A stretch of 64,000 nt of DNA from Nitratireductor sp. XY-223 (GCF_004959855.1 NZ_SPNT01000005.1:186001-250000), one strand, 5' to 3'. Shown: positions 44,689 through 53,850, counted from the first letter of the stretch. Numbers and translations: made by a program. Notes: generated from the letters alone by a model not told the origin.

Positions 44689-45354
44689 TCACCTGACCGT
44701 GCCGGACTCCCGGTCGAGCGCGTCGGTGCCGATTTTCGACAACTGGATCACGGCTTGAGTCCGGCTGTCGACGGCGAGCTTTTGCAGCACGGCCGAGACA
44801 TGCGCCTTGATGGTCGCCTCGGACACGTTGAGCTCGTAGGCGATCTGCTTGTTCAAAAGCCCCTCTGCCAGCATCCCGAGCACCCGGCTCTGCTGCGGCG
44901 TCAGGGTCTGGAGGCGCTTGATGAGATCGGCGACCTCGGGGTCCTGCTCAAGACCGAGTTCGAAACCGCGCGGCGTCCATATTTCGCCGGACAGGACGGC
45001 CGCGATGCCGTCGCGGATTTCCTCGATGCTGGCGGATTTCGATATGAAGCCGGACGCGCCGAGGTCGAGGGCACGGCGCACGGTGGCCTGGTCATCCGAT
45101 GCAGAAACCACCACCACGGGAAGGCTTACATATTCGGCCCGCAGGGCAATCAGGCCGGACAGGCCGCTGACGCCCGGCATCGTCAGGTCGAGAAGCAGCA
45201 GATCCGCTTCCGGGTGCTCCTTCGCCGCGTTGCGCGCCGCGCCGAAATCGCCGGCTTCGACTATCTCCAGACCGTCCTCAATTCCGGCAAGCGCCTGCCT
45301 CATCGCCCCGCGGAACAGCGGATGGTCATCTGCAATAATGAACGTTTTCGCCAA
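44689..45354 (-). CDS. LuxR/NarL-family response regulator
   Basis: 221 residues. The N-terminal receiver has the acidic pair in IIADDHPLFRGAM, the phosphorylation Asp in LLLLDLTMPGVSG (about 52-64) and the Lys of SGFISKSASIEEI. The C-terminal helix-turn-helix is LTPQQSRVLGMLAEGLLNKQ followed by IAYELNVSEATIKAHVSAVL. It is convergent with the hybrid kinase 12 bases away, an arrangement that supports a kinase-regulator pair, related to ErbR/AgmR-type regulators of alcohol or aromatic metabolism. The targets are unknown. Confidence 0.92.
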   Translation of the reverse strand: MAKTFIIADDHPLFRGAMRQALAGIEDGLEIVEAGDFGAARNAAKEHPEADLLLLDLTMPGVSGLSGLIALRAEYVSLPVVVVSASDDQATVRRALDLGASGFISKSASIEEIRDGIAAVLSGEIWTPRGFELGLEQDPEVADLIKRLQTLTPQQSRVLGMLAEGLLNKQIAYELNVSEATIKAHVSAVLQKLAVDSRTQAVIQLSKIGTDALDRESGTVR

Positions 45355-45545
45355 CTTGATCGCCCCCTCCCAGAGGCCGCCGCACCTGAAAGAGATCGTG
45401 TCCTCCCGCCCAATCGGTCCGGCTATTTGTTCTGCAATGCATATCGCGTTGCACGCGGCAATGCTACCGGCCTAGCCTGTCCGGGCAAAGGTTTTTCTTT
45501 ACCGGTCTTTCCTCGTTCGGCGCCGTTACGGGATGGATTCGGCCT

Positions 45546-45779
45546 TCAGGACGCACACCGCACGACCAGGGAATGAGGAAGATCCAGTTTCCGGTCGTCA
45601 CAGTTCCGGCAGACCTCGACATCTGCGCGAAACAGGGCGGCTTTTTTCAGCGCCAGCCGGCTGTTTGGGTATTCGCCGAGGTAAAGCCGGCTGAAACGGT
45701 CGGGCAGGAGCCGGCAATCCTTTGCATGTACTTCATGCACGCCATTAGTTTTGTTTTCGTCGAGAAAGTAACTTGGCAA
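45546..45779 (-). CDS. Small cysteine-containing protein of the NGxHEVH type
   Basis: 77 residues starting with TTG at 45779, six bases after a strong GGAGG site (45786-45790); an in-frame ATG at 45821 lacks one. The pattern NGVHEVHAKDC, RLLPDRFSRLYLGEYPNSRL and VCRNC matches a family of short proteins I recall from Bacteroidetes and proteobacteria (N.Q.NGDHEVH...C..LP....R.YLG.F..C..A......GC..C). The C-terminal CCxxCH-like end of those relatives is reduced here to CRNC. A metal- or RNA-binding role is possible; no function is established that I know of. It stands alone in an AT-richer gap. Confidence 0.65.
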   Translation of the reverse strand: MPSYFLDENKTNGVHEVHAKDCRLLPDRFSRLYLGEYPNSRLALKKAALFRADVEVCRNCDDRKLDLPHSLVVRCAS

Positions 45780-45938
45780 CAGAATCCTCCAAAAGATGGC
45801 AGGAAGTAATCCCGCCAACAATTATCGAATAATACCGCCCTGATTCGTTATATCGAACTAGTTCTACACGTATTCAACGGGTTGCGCCTATAAACCAAAA
45901 CTATAATTCATAATCCATGCAACCAAGGTTAACGGGCC

Positions 45939-46376
45939 TCAGGTCCGGTCCGGAGGCAACGTACCAGGCCGGCGGCCGTCATTGTCTTTCTCGATATCCT
46001 CGATAACACCCAGAAACCGCCGCATGAGGTTTTCCATGACGCCGAACGTGCGATCGATCTCCTCGTCGGTGGGAAACCTGTTTTCCCGCCCGCCGGGCCG
46101 TTCCTCCAGGCTTCGTTCAAGGGCCGCAATGCGCTCCTCAAGGAGGTCGATCTCCTCCTCAAGCGCCCGTCTTTCGTCGGCCGCCATGCGGCACACGATC
46201 TGGCCTTCTGCCTCGGAGCAAACGGAAATCTCCCCGGTATAGGAATCAAGCCGCACGAAGCCGTCTCCCGAGGGTTCGATCACGAACCGGTTCTCCTGCG
46301 CGGATACCGGCGCGCAGACGAGCAGCAAGGCCAGGCACGCCGGATACACCGGCCTCGGTCCAAAAATCTGGTTCAT
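45939..46376 (-). CDS. Exported protein with a coiled coil
   Basis: 145 residues with a signal peptide (cleavage after VSAQ near residue 27). The mature start ENRFVIEPSGDGFVRLDSYTGEISVCSE looks like a small beta domain common in Hyphomicrobiales. A strong coiled coil follows (ADERRALEEEIDLLEERIAA, then LERSLEE, about 68-92) and a helical tail (RFLGVIEDIEKDNDG). Two cysteines lie in the beta part. A periplasmic or membrane-associated structural role is plausible. The function is unknown. Confidence 0.85.
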   Translation of the reverse strand: MNQIFGPRPVYPACLALLLVCAPVSAQENRFVIEPSGDGFVRLDSYTGEISVCSEAEGQIVCRMAADERRALEEEIDLLEERIAALERSLEERPGGRENRFPTDEEIDRTFGVMENLMRRFLGVIEDIEKDNDGRRPGTLPPDRT

Positions 46377-46463
46377 TTCCGCCTGCCCCCGGTGATTTAT
46401 TCGATCCGACGGTGTAGTTAGCTGATGATCGTGCCGAAATTACGATGCGCGGGACTGAGGATC

Positions 46464-46814
46464 ATGACGGGACTCATATACAAGATCGTGCCGCGCGCAC
46501 TCTGGCGACAGGCCCTGGAAGCCGACCGCTTCGACGGCGCCGCGATCGATATCCAGGACGGATATATCCACTTTTCGACGGCCGCCCAGGTGGCGGAGAC
46601 CGCCGCGCTGCACTTTGCGGGGCAGGATGACCTCCTCCTGGTCGCGGTCGACGGCGCCGACCTTGGCGAGGCCTTGAAGTTCGAGCCCTCCCGCGGCGGC
46701 GACCTGTTTCCGCATCTTTACGGACCGTTGCCGGTCGGGCTGGTGCAATGGGCGCTGCCGATGCCGCTGGGCGGCGACGGCAGGCATGTGCTGCCCGCGC
46801 TGGAGCGGCGATGA
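46464..46814 (+). CDS. DUF952 domain protein
   Basis: 116 residues. The DUF952 signature is visible as LIYKIVPRALWRQAL and DGYIHFSTAAQVAETAALHF, then LKFEPSRGGDLFPHLYGPLP. The fold resembles ADP-ribosyl transferase-like domains, but the activity is unknown. The start at 46464 was chosen because the domain begins there; the frame is open upstream. It overlaps pyrD by four bases (ATGA), so the two are translationally coupled, an arrangement often seen in Hyphomicrobiales. Confidence 0.9.
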   Translation: MTGLIYKIVPRALWRQALEADRFDGAAIDIQDGYIHFSTAAQVAETAALHFAGQDDLLLVAVDGADLGEALKFEPSRGGDLFPHLYGPLPVGLVQWALPMPLGGDGRHVLPALERR

Positions 46815-47908
46815 ACCCGCTTTACGCGCTGGCGCGGAACGCACTCTTCGCGCTCGATCCCGAAACCGCCCACAGGCTCTCCATCAAGGCGCTCAAATCG
46901 GGCGTACTGCCCGGGTATGCGACTGAGCCGAATCCGCGCCTCGCGGTGAAGGCCGCCGGCCTGCACTTCAAAAACCCGATCGGCATAGGCGCCGGATTCG
47001 ACAAGAATGCCGAGGTGCCAATGGAGGTGTTGCGCCTGGGTTTCGGGTTCACGGAAATCGGGTCGGTGACACCGCGGCCGCAGCAGGGAAATCCGCGGCC
47101 GCGGATCTTCCGGCTGCCGGCCGACCGTGCGGTCATCAATCGGCTCGGTTTCAACAATGAGGGGCACGCGACCGTGCTTCGCAGGCTGCGCGCCATCACA
47201 GGTCAGCGACCGGGGCCGATCGGGGTCAATGTCGGCGCAAACAAGGACTCGGACGACCGCATCGGCGACTACGCCACCGGCATTTCGGTCTTCTACGACG
47301 TGGCGGACTATTTCACGGTCAACGTCTCGTCGCCCAACACCCCGGGATTGCGGGACCTGCAGGCGCGCGAGACGCTGACACGACTGGTCAACGCCGTGCA
47401 CGAGGCCCGGACGGCCTGCCAGGCCGCGGGCAAGGCGGGCAAGCCGGTCTTTATCAAAATAGCGCCCGACCTGACGGAGGAAGACCTCGAAAACATTGCC
47501 GACGTGGCGGGTGAACACTCGGCCGACGGTCTGATCGTATCCAACACGACATTGTCGCGGGAAGGTCTCGGCGCCGACAGGCATCTCGGCGAGGCCGGCG
47601 GGCTTTCGGGGCGCCCGCTCTTCGAGCGGTCGACCATCGTTCTTTCGAAGCTGCGCAGGCTGGTCGGTCCGGACATCACGCTGATCGGACTTGGCGGCGT
47701 CGACTCGGCGGAAACGGCGCTTGAGAAAATCCGCGCCGGCGCGGATCTGGTCCAGCTTTACACGGGCTTTGTCTACGAGGGTCCGGGTATCGTTGCGAAA
47801 ATCCTGTCCGGTCTTTCCCGGACTATCCGGCGCGAAGGGGCCGCCTCGATTTCCGATCTGCGTGACAGTCGCCTTGAAGAATGGTCTGAAAGGCCGATCC
47901 CGCGATAA
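46811..47908 (+). CDS. pyrD: Dihydroorotate dehydrogenase (quinone), class 2
   Basis: 365 residues. It oxidises dihydroorotate to orotate in pyrimidine synthesis, passing electrons to membrane quinones. The N-terminal helical extension (NPLYALARNALFALDPETAH) is the membrane-associated part of class 2 enzymes. FMN-barrel motifs are NPIGIGAGFDKNAEVP, GSVTPRPQQGNPRPRIFRLP, the active-site Ser in NVSSPNTPGLRDLQ, and IGLGGVDSAETALEKIRAGA. Coupled to the DUF952 gene. Confidence 0.97.
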   Translation: MNPLYALARNALFALDPETAHRLSIKALKSGVLPGYATEPNPRLAVKAAGLHFKNPIGIGAGFDKNAEVPMEVLRLGFGFTEIGSVTPRPQQGNPRPRIFRLPADRAVINRLGFNNEGHATVLRRLRAITGQRPGPIGVNVGANKDSDDRIGDYATGISVFYDVADYFTVNVSSPNTPGLRDLQARETLTRLVNAVHEARTACQAAGKAGKPVFIKIAPDLTEEDLENIADVAGEHSADGLIVSNTTLSREGLGADRHLGEAGGLSGRPLFERSTIVLSKLRRLVGPDITLIGLGGVDSAETALEKIRAGADLVQLYTGFVYEGPGIVAKILSGLSRTIRREGAASISDLRDSRLEEWSERPIPR

Positions 47909-47934
47909 CGGGCCCGGTCGAAAGGCCGTGCGGG

Positions 47935-48180
47935 TCAGTGGACCGTGTTCATGCCGTCACCGAGCATTCTGGCCACGTCCGCGACGGTGTTCGTGCTCGA
48001 AACCTGCTCGATATCGAGGCGATATCCGGTCCTCTCCTCGATCACCATGAGCAGAGTCAGTTGCACGATACTGTCCCATTCCGGGAGCTGAGAAAGGGCG
48101 CAATGGCAGTCGATACGCTCCGCCGGCATCAGCAAAATGTCGGCAACCACCTGTCGTACGACCGAGACGCTTTTTTCCAT
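47935..48180 (-). CDS. Orphan acyl carrier protein
   Basis: 81 residues with the four-helix ACP pattern. The phosphopantetheine serine is in PEWDSIVQLTLLMVIEER (DS at about residue 36). The motif DSI and the following hydrophobic helix resemble carrier proteins of polysaccharide, lipid A or small nonribosomal systems rather than the housekeeping AcpP (which has DSL). No ligase, ketosynthase or transferase gene is adjacent. It converges on pyrD with a 26-base gap. Confidence 0.82.
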   Translation of the reverse strand: MEKSVSVVRQVVADILLMPAERIDCHCALSQLPEWDSIVQLTLLMVIEERTGYRLDIEQVSSTNTVADVARMLGDGMNTVH

Positions 48181-48519
48181 CGATCTGTTCCCGCTGCAAT
48201 AAAATCGGCGACCATGCGGATCGAGTTACGCACCCGAAAGGGACCCAAACGCACCGGCCCCGCGCACTGGAATATTTGCCTCTATCGCGCCTTTTATATG
48301 ACCAGAACCCGCAAAAATCCTGATCGGCAATCAATTTTTCACAGTATTTGAGAAGATTTGTCAACAGGTGTATAACTGCGCCGCCACCGCCGGTTTGCAA
48401 TCTCTTTTTGGTATGAGTGGGTTAGCGGCCAGAGCTGATTTCACAGGCCCAACCGCGCCGCACTGGCGGCGGCGCCCGGCCAGCCCGATTTCCGGGACAC
48501 TCCGGTCCGCACGCCACGT
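48181..48519. other. 339-base gap without a convincing gene
   Basis: The region lies between the ACP start and the MATE stop (both on the minus strand). It is AT-richer near 48270-48370 and must hold the ACP promoter; a TATAAAA stretch near 48296 on the minus strand is a candidate -10 region. Short open frames here look like noise. Confidence 0.5.
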
Positions 48520-49899
48520 TCACCGGGTGTGTCCGGCTGCCACGGGTGGTTTGAATGCGCCGTCCGCGCGGTTGCCGAGCATCGCATAGAGCGAGAGCCC
48601 GCGTGCACCCAGAAACGCCAGCAGTGCCAGCCAGAGCCCGTGATTGCCGATTGCCGGGACCAGAACCCAGATCAGGACGACGAAGAGCGCGAGCGACAGC
48701 AGCATCATGTTGCGCATGTCCTTTGACCAGGTCGCGCCGATGAAGACGCCATCCATCTCGAACGCCAGCACGCCGACGACGGCTGTCAGGGCCGCCCAGT
48801 GCAGGAACCGGCTGGCCTCCGCACGCACGTCCTGGGATGTCGTGAGAAAATCGACGACCGCCGTTCCAAAGACGAGGAAGAACAGGGTTGTCGCCGCGGC
48901 AAGGCAAAATCCCCAGATGAGCGCGAGACGGACGGCACGGTCGAAGGCCGGGCGGTAGTTCGCGCCGATCGCCCGCCCGGCGAGCTGTTCCGCGGCCGTC
49001 GCGATCCCGTCGAGATAGTAACCGGCGACCATGAAGAAATTCATCAGCACGGCATTGGCGGCGAGCGTTACCGGGCCGAATTGCGCGCCCTGGCGCACGA
49101 AGAGCGCGAAGGCGGCAAGCAGCGCGAAGGAGCGGATCATGATGTCCCGGTTGAGCGACATCAGCCTTTTGATCGCCGTTTTGTCGAGCACATGCTGCCA
49201 ATCCGGCCGCGCGGCACGATCGAAGCGTGCATAGACGTAGGCAAAGCCGACCACCGCCCCGATGGCCTCGCCGGTCACGGTCGCCCAGGCAACGCCGGCA
49301 ATACCCCAGCCAAGGCCAAGCCCCAGCCAGATGGACAGCACGATGTTGATGCCGTTGATCAGCGTCTGGAGCGCCAGTCCGGCAAAGGCCTCGCCGCGGC
49401 CGAGCACATAGCCGAGGATCGCATAATTGGCGAGGCTGGCCGGGGCGGACACCATTCTGATCGTCACGTAGGTCTCGGTCGCGCGGCGCACGGCCTCGCC
49501 GGGCGCAATCGCCCAAACGCCAACCCATACGATCAGTGGCGAGATCAGCAGCAGTGCCAATCCGCAGGCAAGGCCGATCGTCAGGGAACGCCAGAAAACC
49601 GCCTGCTCCTCGCGCGGATCTGCCCGACCGAAAGCCTGGGCAACCAAGCCGGTGGTGGAGGCGCGCAGGAAATTGAAGGTGGTGAAGACGAGGTCGAATA
49701 TCACCGCGCCGACGGCAAGGCCGCCGAGGAGTGCCGCATCGCCCAAGCGGCCGACGACGGCGGTGTCGACCAGGCCCAGCAACGGTGTCGTCAGATAGGC
49801 AAGCGTCATCGGCGCGGCGATGGACAGAACCAGCCGGTTGCTCACGTGAAAGGGCCGCTCCTGCGGCCCGGCCCCTTGCGTTGTCGGGGTCCGATCCAT
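48520..49899 (-). CDS. MATE-family multidrug efflux transporter (DinF type)
   Basis: 459 residues with 12 membrane helices in two homologous halves: LSIAAPMTLAYLTTPLLGLV with DTAVVGRLGD starts the first, and LMSLNRDIMIRSFALLAAFA the second. It exports drugs or metabolites by Na+ or H+ antiport. ATG 49899 is preferred; an in-frame ATG at 49959 would add 20 residues of no membrane character. The usual Hyphomicrobiales neighbours pyrD and a small membrane protein flank it. Confidence 0.93.
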   Translation of the reverse strand: MDRTPTTQGAGPQERPFHVSNRLVLSIAAPMTLAYLTTPLLGLVDTAVVGRLGDAALLGGLAVGAVIFDLVFTTFNFLRASTTGLVAQAFGRADPREEQAVFWRSLTIGLACGLALLLISPLIVWVGVWAIAPGEAVRRATETYVTIRMVSAPASLANYAILGYVLGRGEAFAGLALQTLINGINIVLSIWLGLGLGWGIAGVAWATVTGEAIGAVVGFAYVYARFDRAARPDWQHVLDKTAIKRLMSLNRDIMIRSFALLAAFALFVRQGAQFGPVTLAANAVLMNFFMVAGYYLDGIATAAEQLAGRAIGANYRPAFDRAVRLALIWGFCLAAATTLFFLVFGTAVVDFLTTSQDVRAEASRFLHWAALTAVVGVLAFEMDGVFIGATWSKDMRNMMLLSLALFVVLIWVLVPAIGNHGLWLALLAFLGARGLSLYAMLGNRADGAFKPPVAAGHTR

Positions 49900-49977
49900 G
49901 GCATTAACCAGATTTTGCTGGCCACGCAGGGCTGCGGAATTGCAGCCGGCGGCATACAAGGATGGTTTATTGGCGCG

Positions 49978-50244
49978 CTAGCGCCGGAAGCTCAATATCC
50001 GCAATACCAGAAAGACCGGCACGACCACAACCGCGCCAAGCAGGAGATAATCGCCGAAACGGCCGAGCGCGGCAAAACCGAGCTCCCAGACGTTCACAAG
50101 GAAATCGCGCACGGCGTAAACCACGTCGATCGGGTACCAGTTGAAGGCACTCATCACCGCGCCGACGATGAACGAGATCACCAGCAGCTTGACCAGCGTC
50201 CGGCCGGGGGTGTCCCCGAGAAACCGCGTCAGCCTTTCCGACAT
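49978..50244 (-). CDS. Small membrane protein (DUF6460-like)
   Basis: 88 residues with two membrane segments (VKLLVISFIVGAVMSAF and YLLLGAVVVVPVFLVLRIL) and a short amphipathic middle (YPIDVVYAVRDFLVNVWELG). From memory it corresponds to a DUF6460-type protein conserved in Hyphomicrobiales; no function is known. It is upstream of the MATE gene on the same strand, 78 bases away. Confidence 0.85.
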   Translation of the reverse strand: MSERLTRFLGDTPGRTLVKLLVISFIVGAVMSAFNWYPIDVVYAVRDFLVNVWELGFAALGRFGDYLLLGAVVVVPVFLVLRILSFRR

Positions 50245-50363
50245 GCGCCACCACTCCGTTTCGATGTGTCATAGGTAGTCGCAATCGGCAGCCGCTTCAA
50301 TATCATTTGGCGGCGGGCGCATGCGCCATTTGGCGCGGGCGAGACATGGTTTAACTTCACCCC

Positions 50364-52904
50364 GTGGAATCTGATTCTGACATAAAGCCGGACAATGGCG
50401 GGCCGCCCCTGCCCGAGCCGTTCTCAGACTGGTTTTCTGCGCGCGGATGGCAACCGCGGGCGCATCAGCTCTTGCTGCTCAAAAACGCGCAGGCGGAACG
50501 TTCGTCGCTGCTGATAGCACCAACGGGCGCCGGCAAGACACTGGCCGGTTTCCTGCCGTCGCTGATCGACATCACGCTGAAGGAGAAAAAGCGGCGTCCG
50601 GGCGCGGCGCGCGCGTCGGCGCGGCGCGGCATCCATACGCTCTATGTCTCGCCGCTGAAGGCGCTGGCGATCGATATCGAACGCAACCTCGCCAATCCGG
50701 TGGCGGAAATGGCGCTTCCCGTGCGCATCGAGACGCGGACCGGCGACACGCCCCCGTCCAAGCGGCAACGCCAGAAACGCGATCCGCCGGATATCCTCCT
50801 GACGACACCGGAGCAGATCGCCCTGCTGATCGCAAGCCGGGAGGCGGAGCTTCTTTTCGGCGACCTGAAATACGTCGTCTTCGACGAGCTTCATTCACTG
50901 GTGACGTCCAAGCGCGGGCACCTGCTGTCCCTCGGCCTTGCCCGGCTGCGGCGCCACAGACCGGAGCTCAGGACCATCGGCCTGTCGGCGACCGTCGCCG
51001 AACCGGAGGCGCTGCAGGCGTGGCTCATGCCGCAGACCGGGGCGGACGCGCCGGTGCTTGCCGAGCGCATCGTGATCGCGGGCGGCGCAAAGCCCGAGAT
51101 CACCATCCTGCGCACGGAAGAGCGCGTCCCCTGGTCCGGCCATTCGGCGCGCTATGCCATGGCGGACGTCTATCAGGCGATCCGCGAGCACAAGACGAGC
51201 TTGCTTTTCGTCAACACCCGCAGCCAGGCCGAGCTGCTGTTCAGGGAGCTGTGGCGCATCAACGAGGACGACCTGCCGATCGCGCTGCACCACGGCTCGC
51301 TCGATGCCAGCCAGAGGCGCCGGGTCGAAGCGGCGATGGCCGGCAACAAGCTGCGCGCCGTCGTGGCCACGTCGACGCTCGATCTCGGCATCGACTGGGG
51401 CGATGTCGACCTCGTCGTCCATGTCGGCGCGCCGAAGGGCGCCAGCCGCCTTGCCCAGCGCATCGGGCGCTCGAACCACCGCATGGACGAGCCGAGCCGA
51501 GCCATCCTGGTGCCGGCAAACCGTTTCGAGGTGATGGAGTGCCAGGCGGCGCTCGACGCCAATTATCTCGGTGCCCAGGACACGCCGCCGGTCGGTGACG
51601 GCACCTATGACGTCCTGGCCCAGCACGTGCTCGGCATGGCCTGCGCCGAACCGTTCGACGCCGATACACTTTACGCGGAGGTCACGACCGCCGCGCCGTA
51701 CCGGTCACTCGAACGCGCGCAGTTCGATCGCGTGCTCGACTTTGTCGCGACCGGCGGATACGCGCTGAAGACCTACGACCGCTACGCCCGTATCCGGCTG
51801 ACGAAAGACGGCACCTGGCGCGTCAGCCACCCGCGCGTCGCCCAGCAGTACCGGCTCAATATCGGCACGATCATCGAGGCCCCGGAGTTGCGGATCCGGC
51901 TGACACGGCACAGCGGCCGCGGCGTCAACGTGCGCGGCGGGCCGGTGCTCGGCAAGATCGAGGAATCCTTCGTCGAGATGCTGTCACCGGGAGACACGTT
52001 CCTGTTTGCCGGCAAGGTGCTGCGCTTCGAGGGGATCAAGGAAAACGAGTGTATCGTCTCGAAGGGCGGCACCGGCAGCCCCAAGATCCCGGCCTATGCC
52101 GGCGGCAAGTTTCCGCTGTCCACCTATCTCGCCGACCAGGTTCGCTCGATGCTGGCGGATCCCGTCTCCTGGAGCACCCTGCCGGACCAGGTTCGCGAAT
52201 GGCTTGAAATCCAGCAGCGCAAGTCGCTGCTGCCGAAGCACGGCGAGCTGTTGATCGAAACGTTCCCGAACGCCGACCGGTTCTACATGATGATGTACCC
52301 GTTCGAGGGACGGCTGGCGCACCAGACCCTCGGCATGCTTCTGACCCGGCGGCTGGAACGGGCCCGGGCGCGGCCGCTCGGCTTTGTCGCCACGGACTAC
52401 GCGATGTCCGTTTGGGGCCTACGCGACATGGGCCTGATGATCGAGCGCGGCGAGTTGTCGCTCGCCGGCCTTTTCGACGAGGACATGCTCGGCGACGATC
52501 TCGAAGCATGGCTCGCCGAATCGTGGATGCTGAAACGCACCTTCCGAAACTGCGCGATGATCTCCGGCCTGATCGAGCGGCGGTTTCCGGGCCAGGAGAA
52601 AACGGGCCGTCAAATCACCGTTTCCGCAGACCTCATCTACGACGTGCTGCGCAGCCACGAGCCGGATCACATCCTTTTGCAGGCGACGCGCACCGATGCA
52701 GCAGCCGGCCTGCTGGATATTCGCCGGCTTGCGGATATGCTGTCACGAATCAAGGGCCGAATCATCTTGAACCGGCTGGACCAGATTTCACCGCTTGCCG
52801 TGCCCGTTATGCTGGAAATCGGCAAGGAACCCGTGTCCGGGGAAGCGCAAGATGATATTCTGGCCGAAGCGGCGGACGAGATCATTGCCGAGGCGATGAG
52901 CTGA
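50364..52904 (+). CDS. Ligase-associated DNA damage response DEXH-box helicase (Lhr-like)
   Basis: 846 residues, starting with GTG. A superfamily 2 helicase with Q/Walker A APTGAGKTLAGFLPSL (about 52-67), motif II VVFDELHSL, motif III IGLSATVAEPEAL, and in the second domain TSTLDLGIDWGDVDLVVHVG and QRIGRSNHRMDEPSR. The C-terminal half is the Lhr-type winged-helix and beta domain. Such helicases form a repair module with an ATP-dependent ligase, an exonuclease and PdeM. Only pdeM is next to it here; the ligase and exonuclease genes are not in the window. Confidence 0.93.
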   Translation: MESDSDIKPDNGGPPLPEPFSDWFSARGWQPRAHQLLLLKNAQAERSSLLIAPTGAGKTLAGFLPSLIDITLKEKKRRPGAARASARRGIHTLYVSPLKALAIDIERNLANPVAEMALPVRIETRTGDTPPSKRQRQKRDPPDILLTTPEQIALLIASREAELLFGDLKYVVFDELHSLVTSKRGHLLSLGLARLRRHRPELRTIGLSATVAEPEALQAWLMPQTGADAPVLAERIVIAGGAKPEITILRTEERVPWSGHSARYAMADVYQAIREHKTSLLFVNTRSQAELLFRELWRINEDDLPIALHHGSLDASQRRRVEAAMAGNKLRAVVATSTLDLGIDWGDVDLVVHVGAPKGASRLAQRIGRSNHRMDEPSRAILVPANRFEVMECQAALDANYLGAQDTPPVGDGTYDVLAQHVLGMACAEPFDADTLYAEVTTAAPYRSLERAQFDRVLDFVATGGYALKTYDRYARIRLTKDGTWRVSHPRVAQQYRLNIGTIIEAPELRIRLTRHSGRGVNVRGGPVLGKIEESFVEMLSPGDTFLFAGKVLRFEGIKENECIVSKGGTGSPKIPAYAGGKFPLSTYLADQVRSMLADPVSWSTLPDQVREWLEIQQRKSLLPKHGELLIETFPNADRFYMMMYPFEGRLAHQTLGMLLTRRLERARARPLGFVATDYAMSVWGLRDMGLMIERGELSLAGLFDEDMLGDDLEAWLAESWMLKRTFRNCAMISGLIERRFPGQEKTGRQITVSADLIYDVLRSHEPDHILLQATRTDAAAGLLDIRRLADMLSRIKGRIILNRLDQISPLAVPVMLEIGKEPVSGEAQDDILAEAADEIIAEAMS

Positions 52905-52927
52905 GACAAACGAGGGCATTGCGAGGG

Positions 52928-53659
52928 ATGAACAGGGCAAACGCCGCGCAGGCATTGGTCGCCGACGACATGATCCGCACCGCAGACATCGACATCAACG
53001 GAACGGCGGCGATTTGCGATCCGATCGGCGCGCTTTACCTCCCGGGTAGCCGGACATTGGTCGTTTCAGACCTGCATCTTGAGACCGGCGCGGCCCATGC
53101 GCGGCGCGGCATGCTGCTGCCGCCCTACGATACGGGTCTGACACTGAAGCTGCTTCAGGCGGCGCTCGACCGCTACGGGCCGTCCCGTGTCATCAGCCTC
53201 GGCGACAGTTTTCACGACCGCCACGGCGCCGGGGCGCTGCCCGAGGCAAGCCAGGCGCAGATCATGGCCATGATGCGCGGCCGCGACTGGTTCTGGATCG
53301 CGGGAAACCACGATCCCGATCATCCGGCCGGCCTTCCCGGCGATTGTGTCGGCGCGCTGCAATTCGACGGTCTGTGCTTCCGGCATGAGCCGTTGGGGGG
53401 GACCGCCGACACAGCCGGCGAGGTTGCCGGTCACCTGCACCCGGCGGCGCGGGTCGTGCGGCGCGGCAGGGGCGTGCGGCGTCCCTGTTTCGCGACCGAC
53501 GGACTGCGCCTCATCATGCCGTCATTCGGCGTGACGACGGGCGGGCTCAACCTGCGCAATGCGGCTTTCCAGGGGCTGTTCCACCAAAGCCTTCTGACGG
53601 CCCACCTCCTCGGCCGCGAACGGATCTATTCGGTGCCGTTCGACCGTCTGATCGGGTGA
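52928..53659 (+). CDS. pdeM: Ligase-associated DNA damage response endonuclease PdeM
   Basis: 243 residues. Metallophosphoesterase motifs are clear: VVSDLHLE (about 40-47), ISLGDSFHDRHG, IAGNHDPDHP and GHLHPAARV, which bind two metal ions. The protein belongs to the calcineurin-like enzymes of the ligase-associated repair cluster. ATG 52928 is preferred to TTG 52919. It starts 23 bases after the helicase stop and is probably co-transcribed. Confidence 0.92.
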   Translation: MNRANAAQALVADDMIRTADIDINGTAAICDPIGALYLPGSRTLVVSDLHLETGAAHARRGMLLPPYDTGLTLKLLQAALDRYGPSRVISLGDSFHDRHGAGALPEASQAQIMAMMRGRDWFWIAGNHDPDHPAGLPGDCVGALQFDGLCFRHEPLGGTADTAGEVAGHLHPAARVVRRGRGVRRPCFATDGLRLIMPSFGVTTGGLNLRNAAFQGLFHQSLLTAHLLGRERIYSVPFDRLIG

Positions 53660-53850
53660 GAGGCGACAAAGAACCCGCATCGAACCAAAGTTCGTCCAAG
53701 TCGAGAAATATTGTCATTCCCTGCCATGCGGGCCGCTTGTTGCCGATGAGCGCGTGCGATGACGCGTTGCGGTTGTAAATTCCAGGTCCTTGTACCATCA
53801 TCGCGTCTGCCTGCAGCGACAAGTGGCACCTAATGTCCGGGAGACCCACT

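Noticed and set aside
45573-45809. A 78-codon plus-strand frame opposite the small NGxHEVH-type protein
   Set aside because: No ribosome site or family resemblance, while the minus-strand frame has both.
48799-50274. A 491-codon plus-strand frame opposite the MATE gene
   Set aside because: Hydrophilic shadow of a membrane-protein gene.
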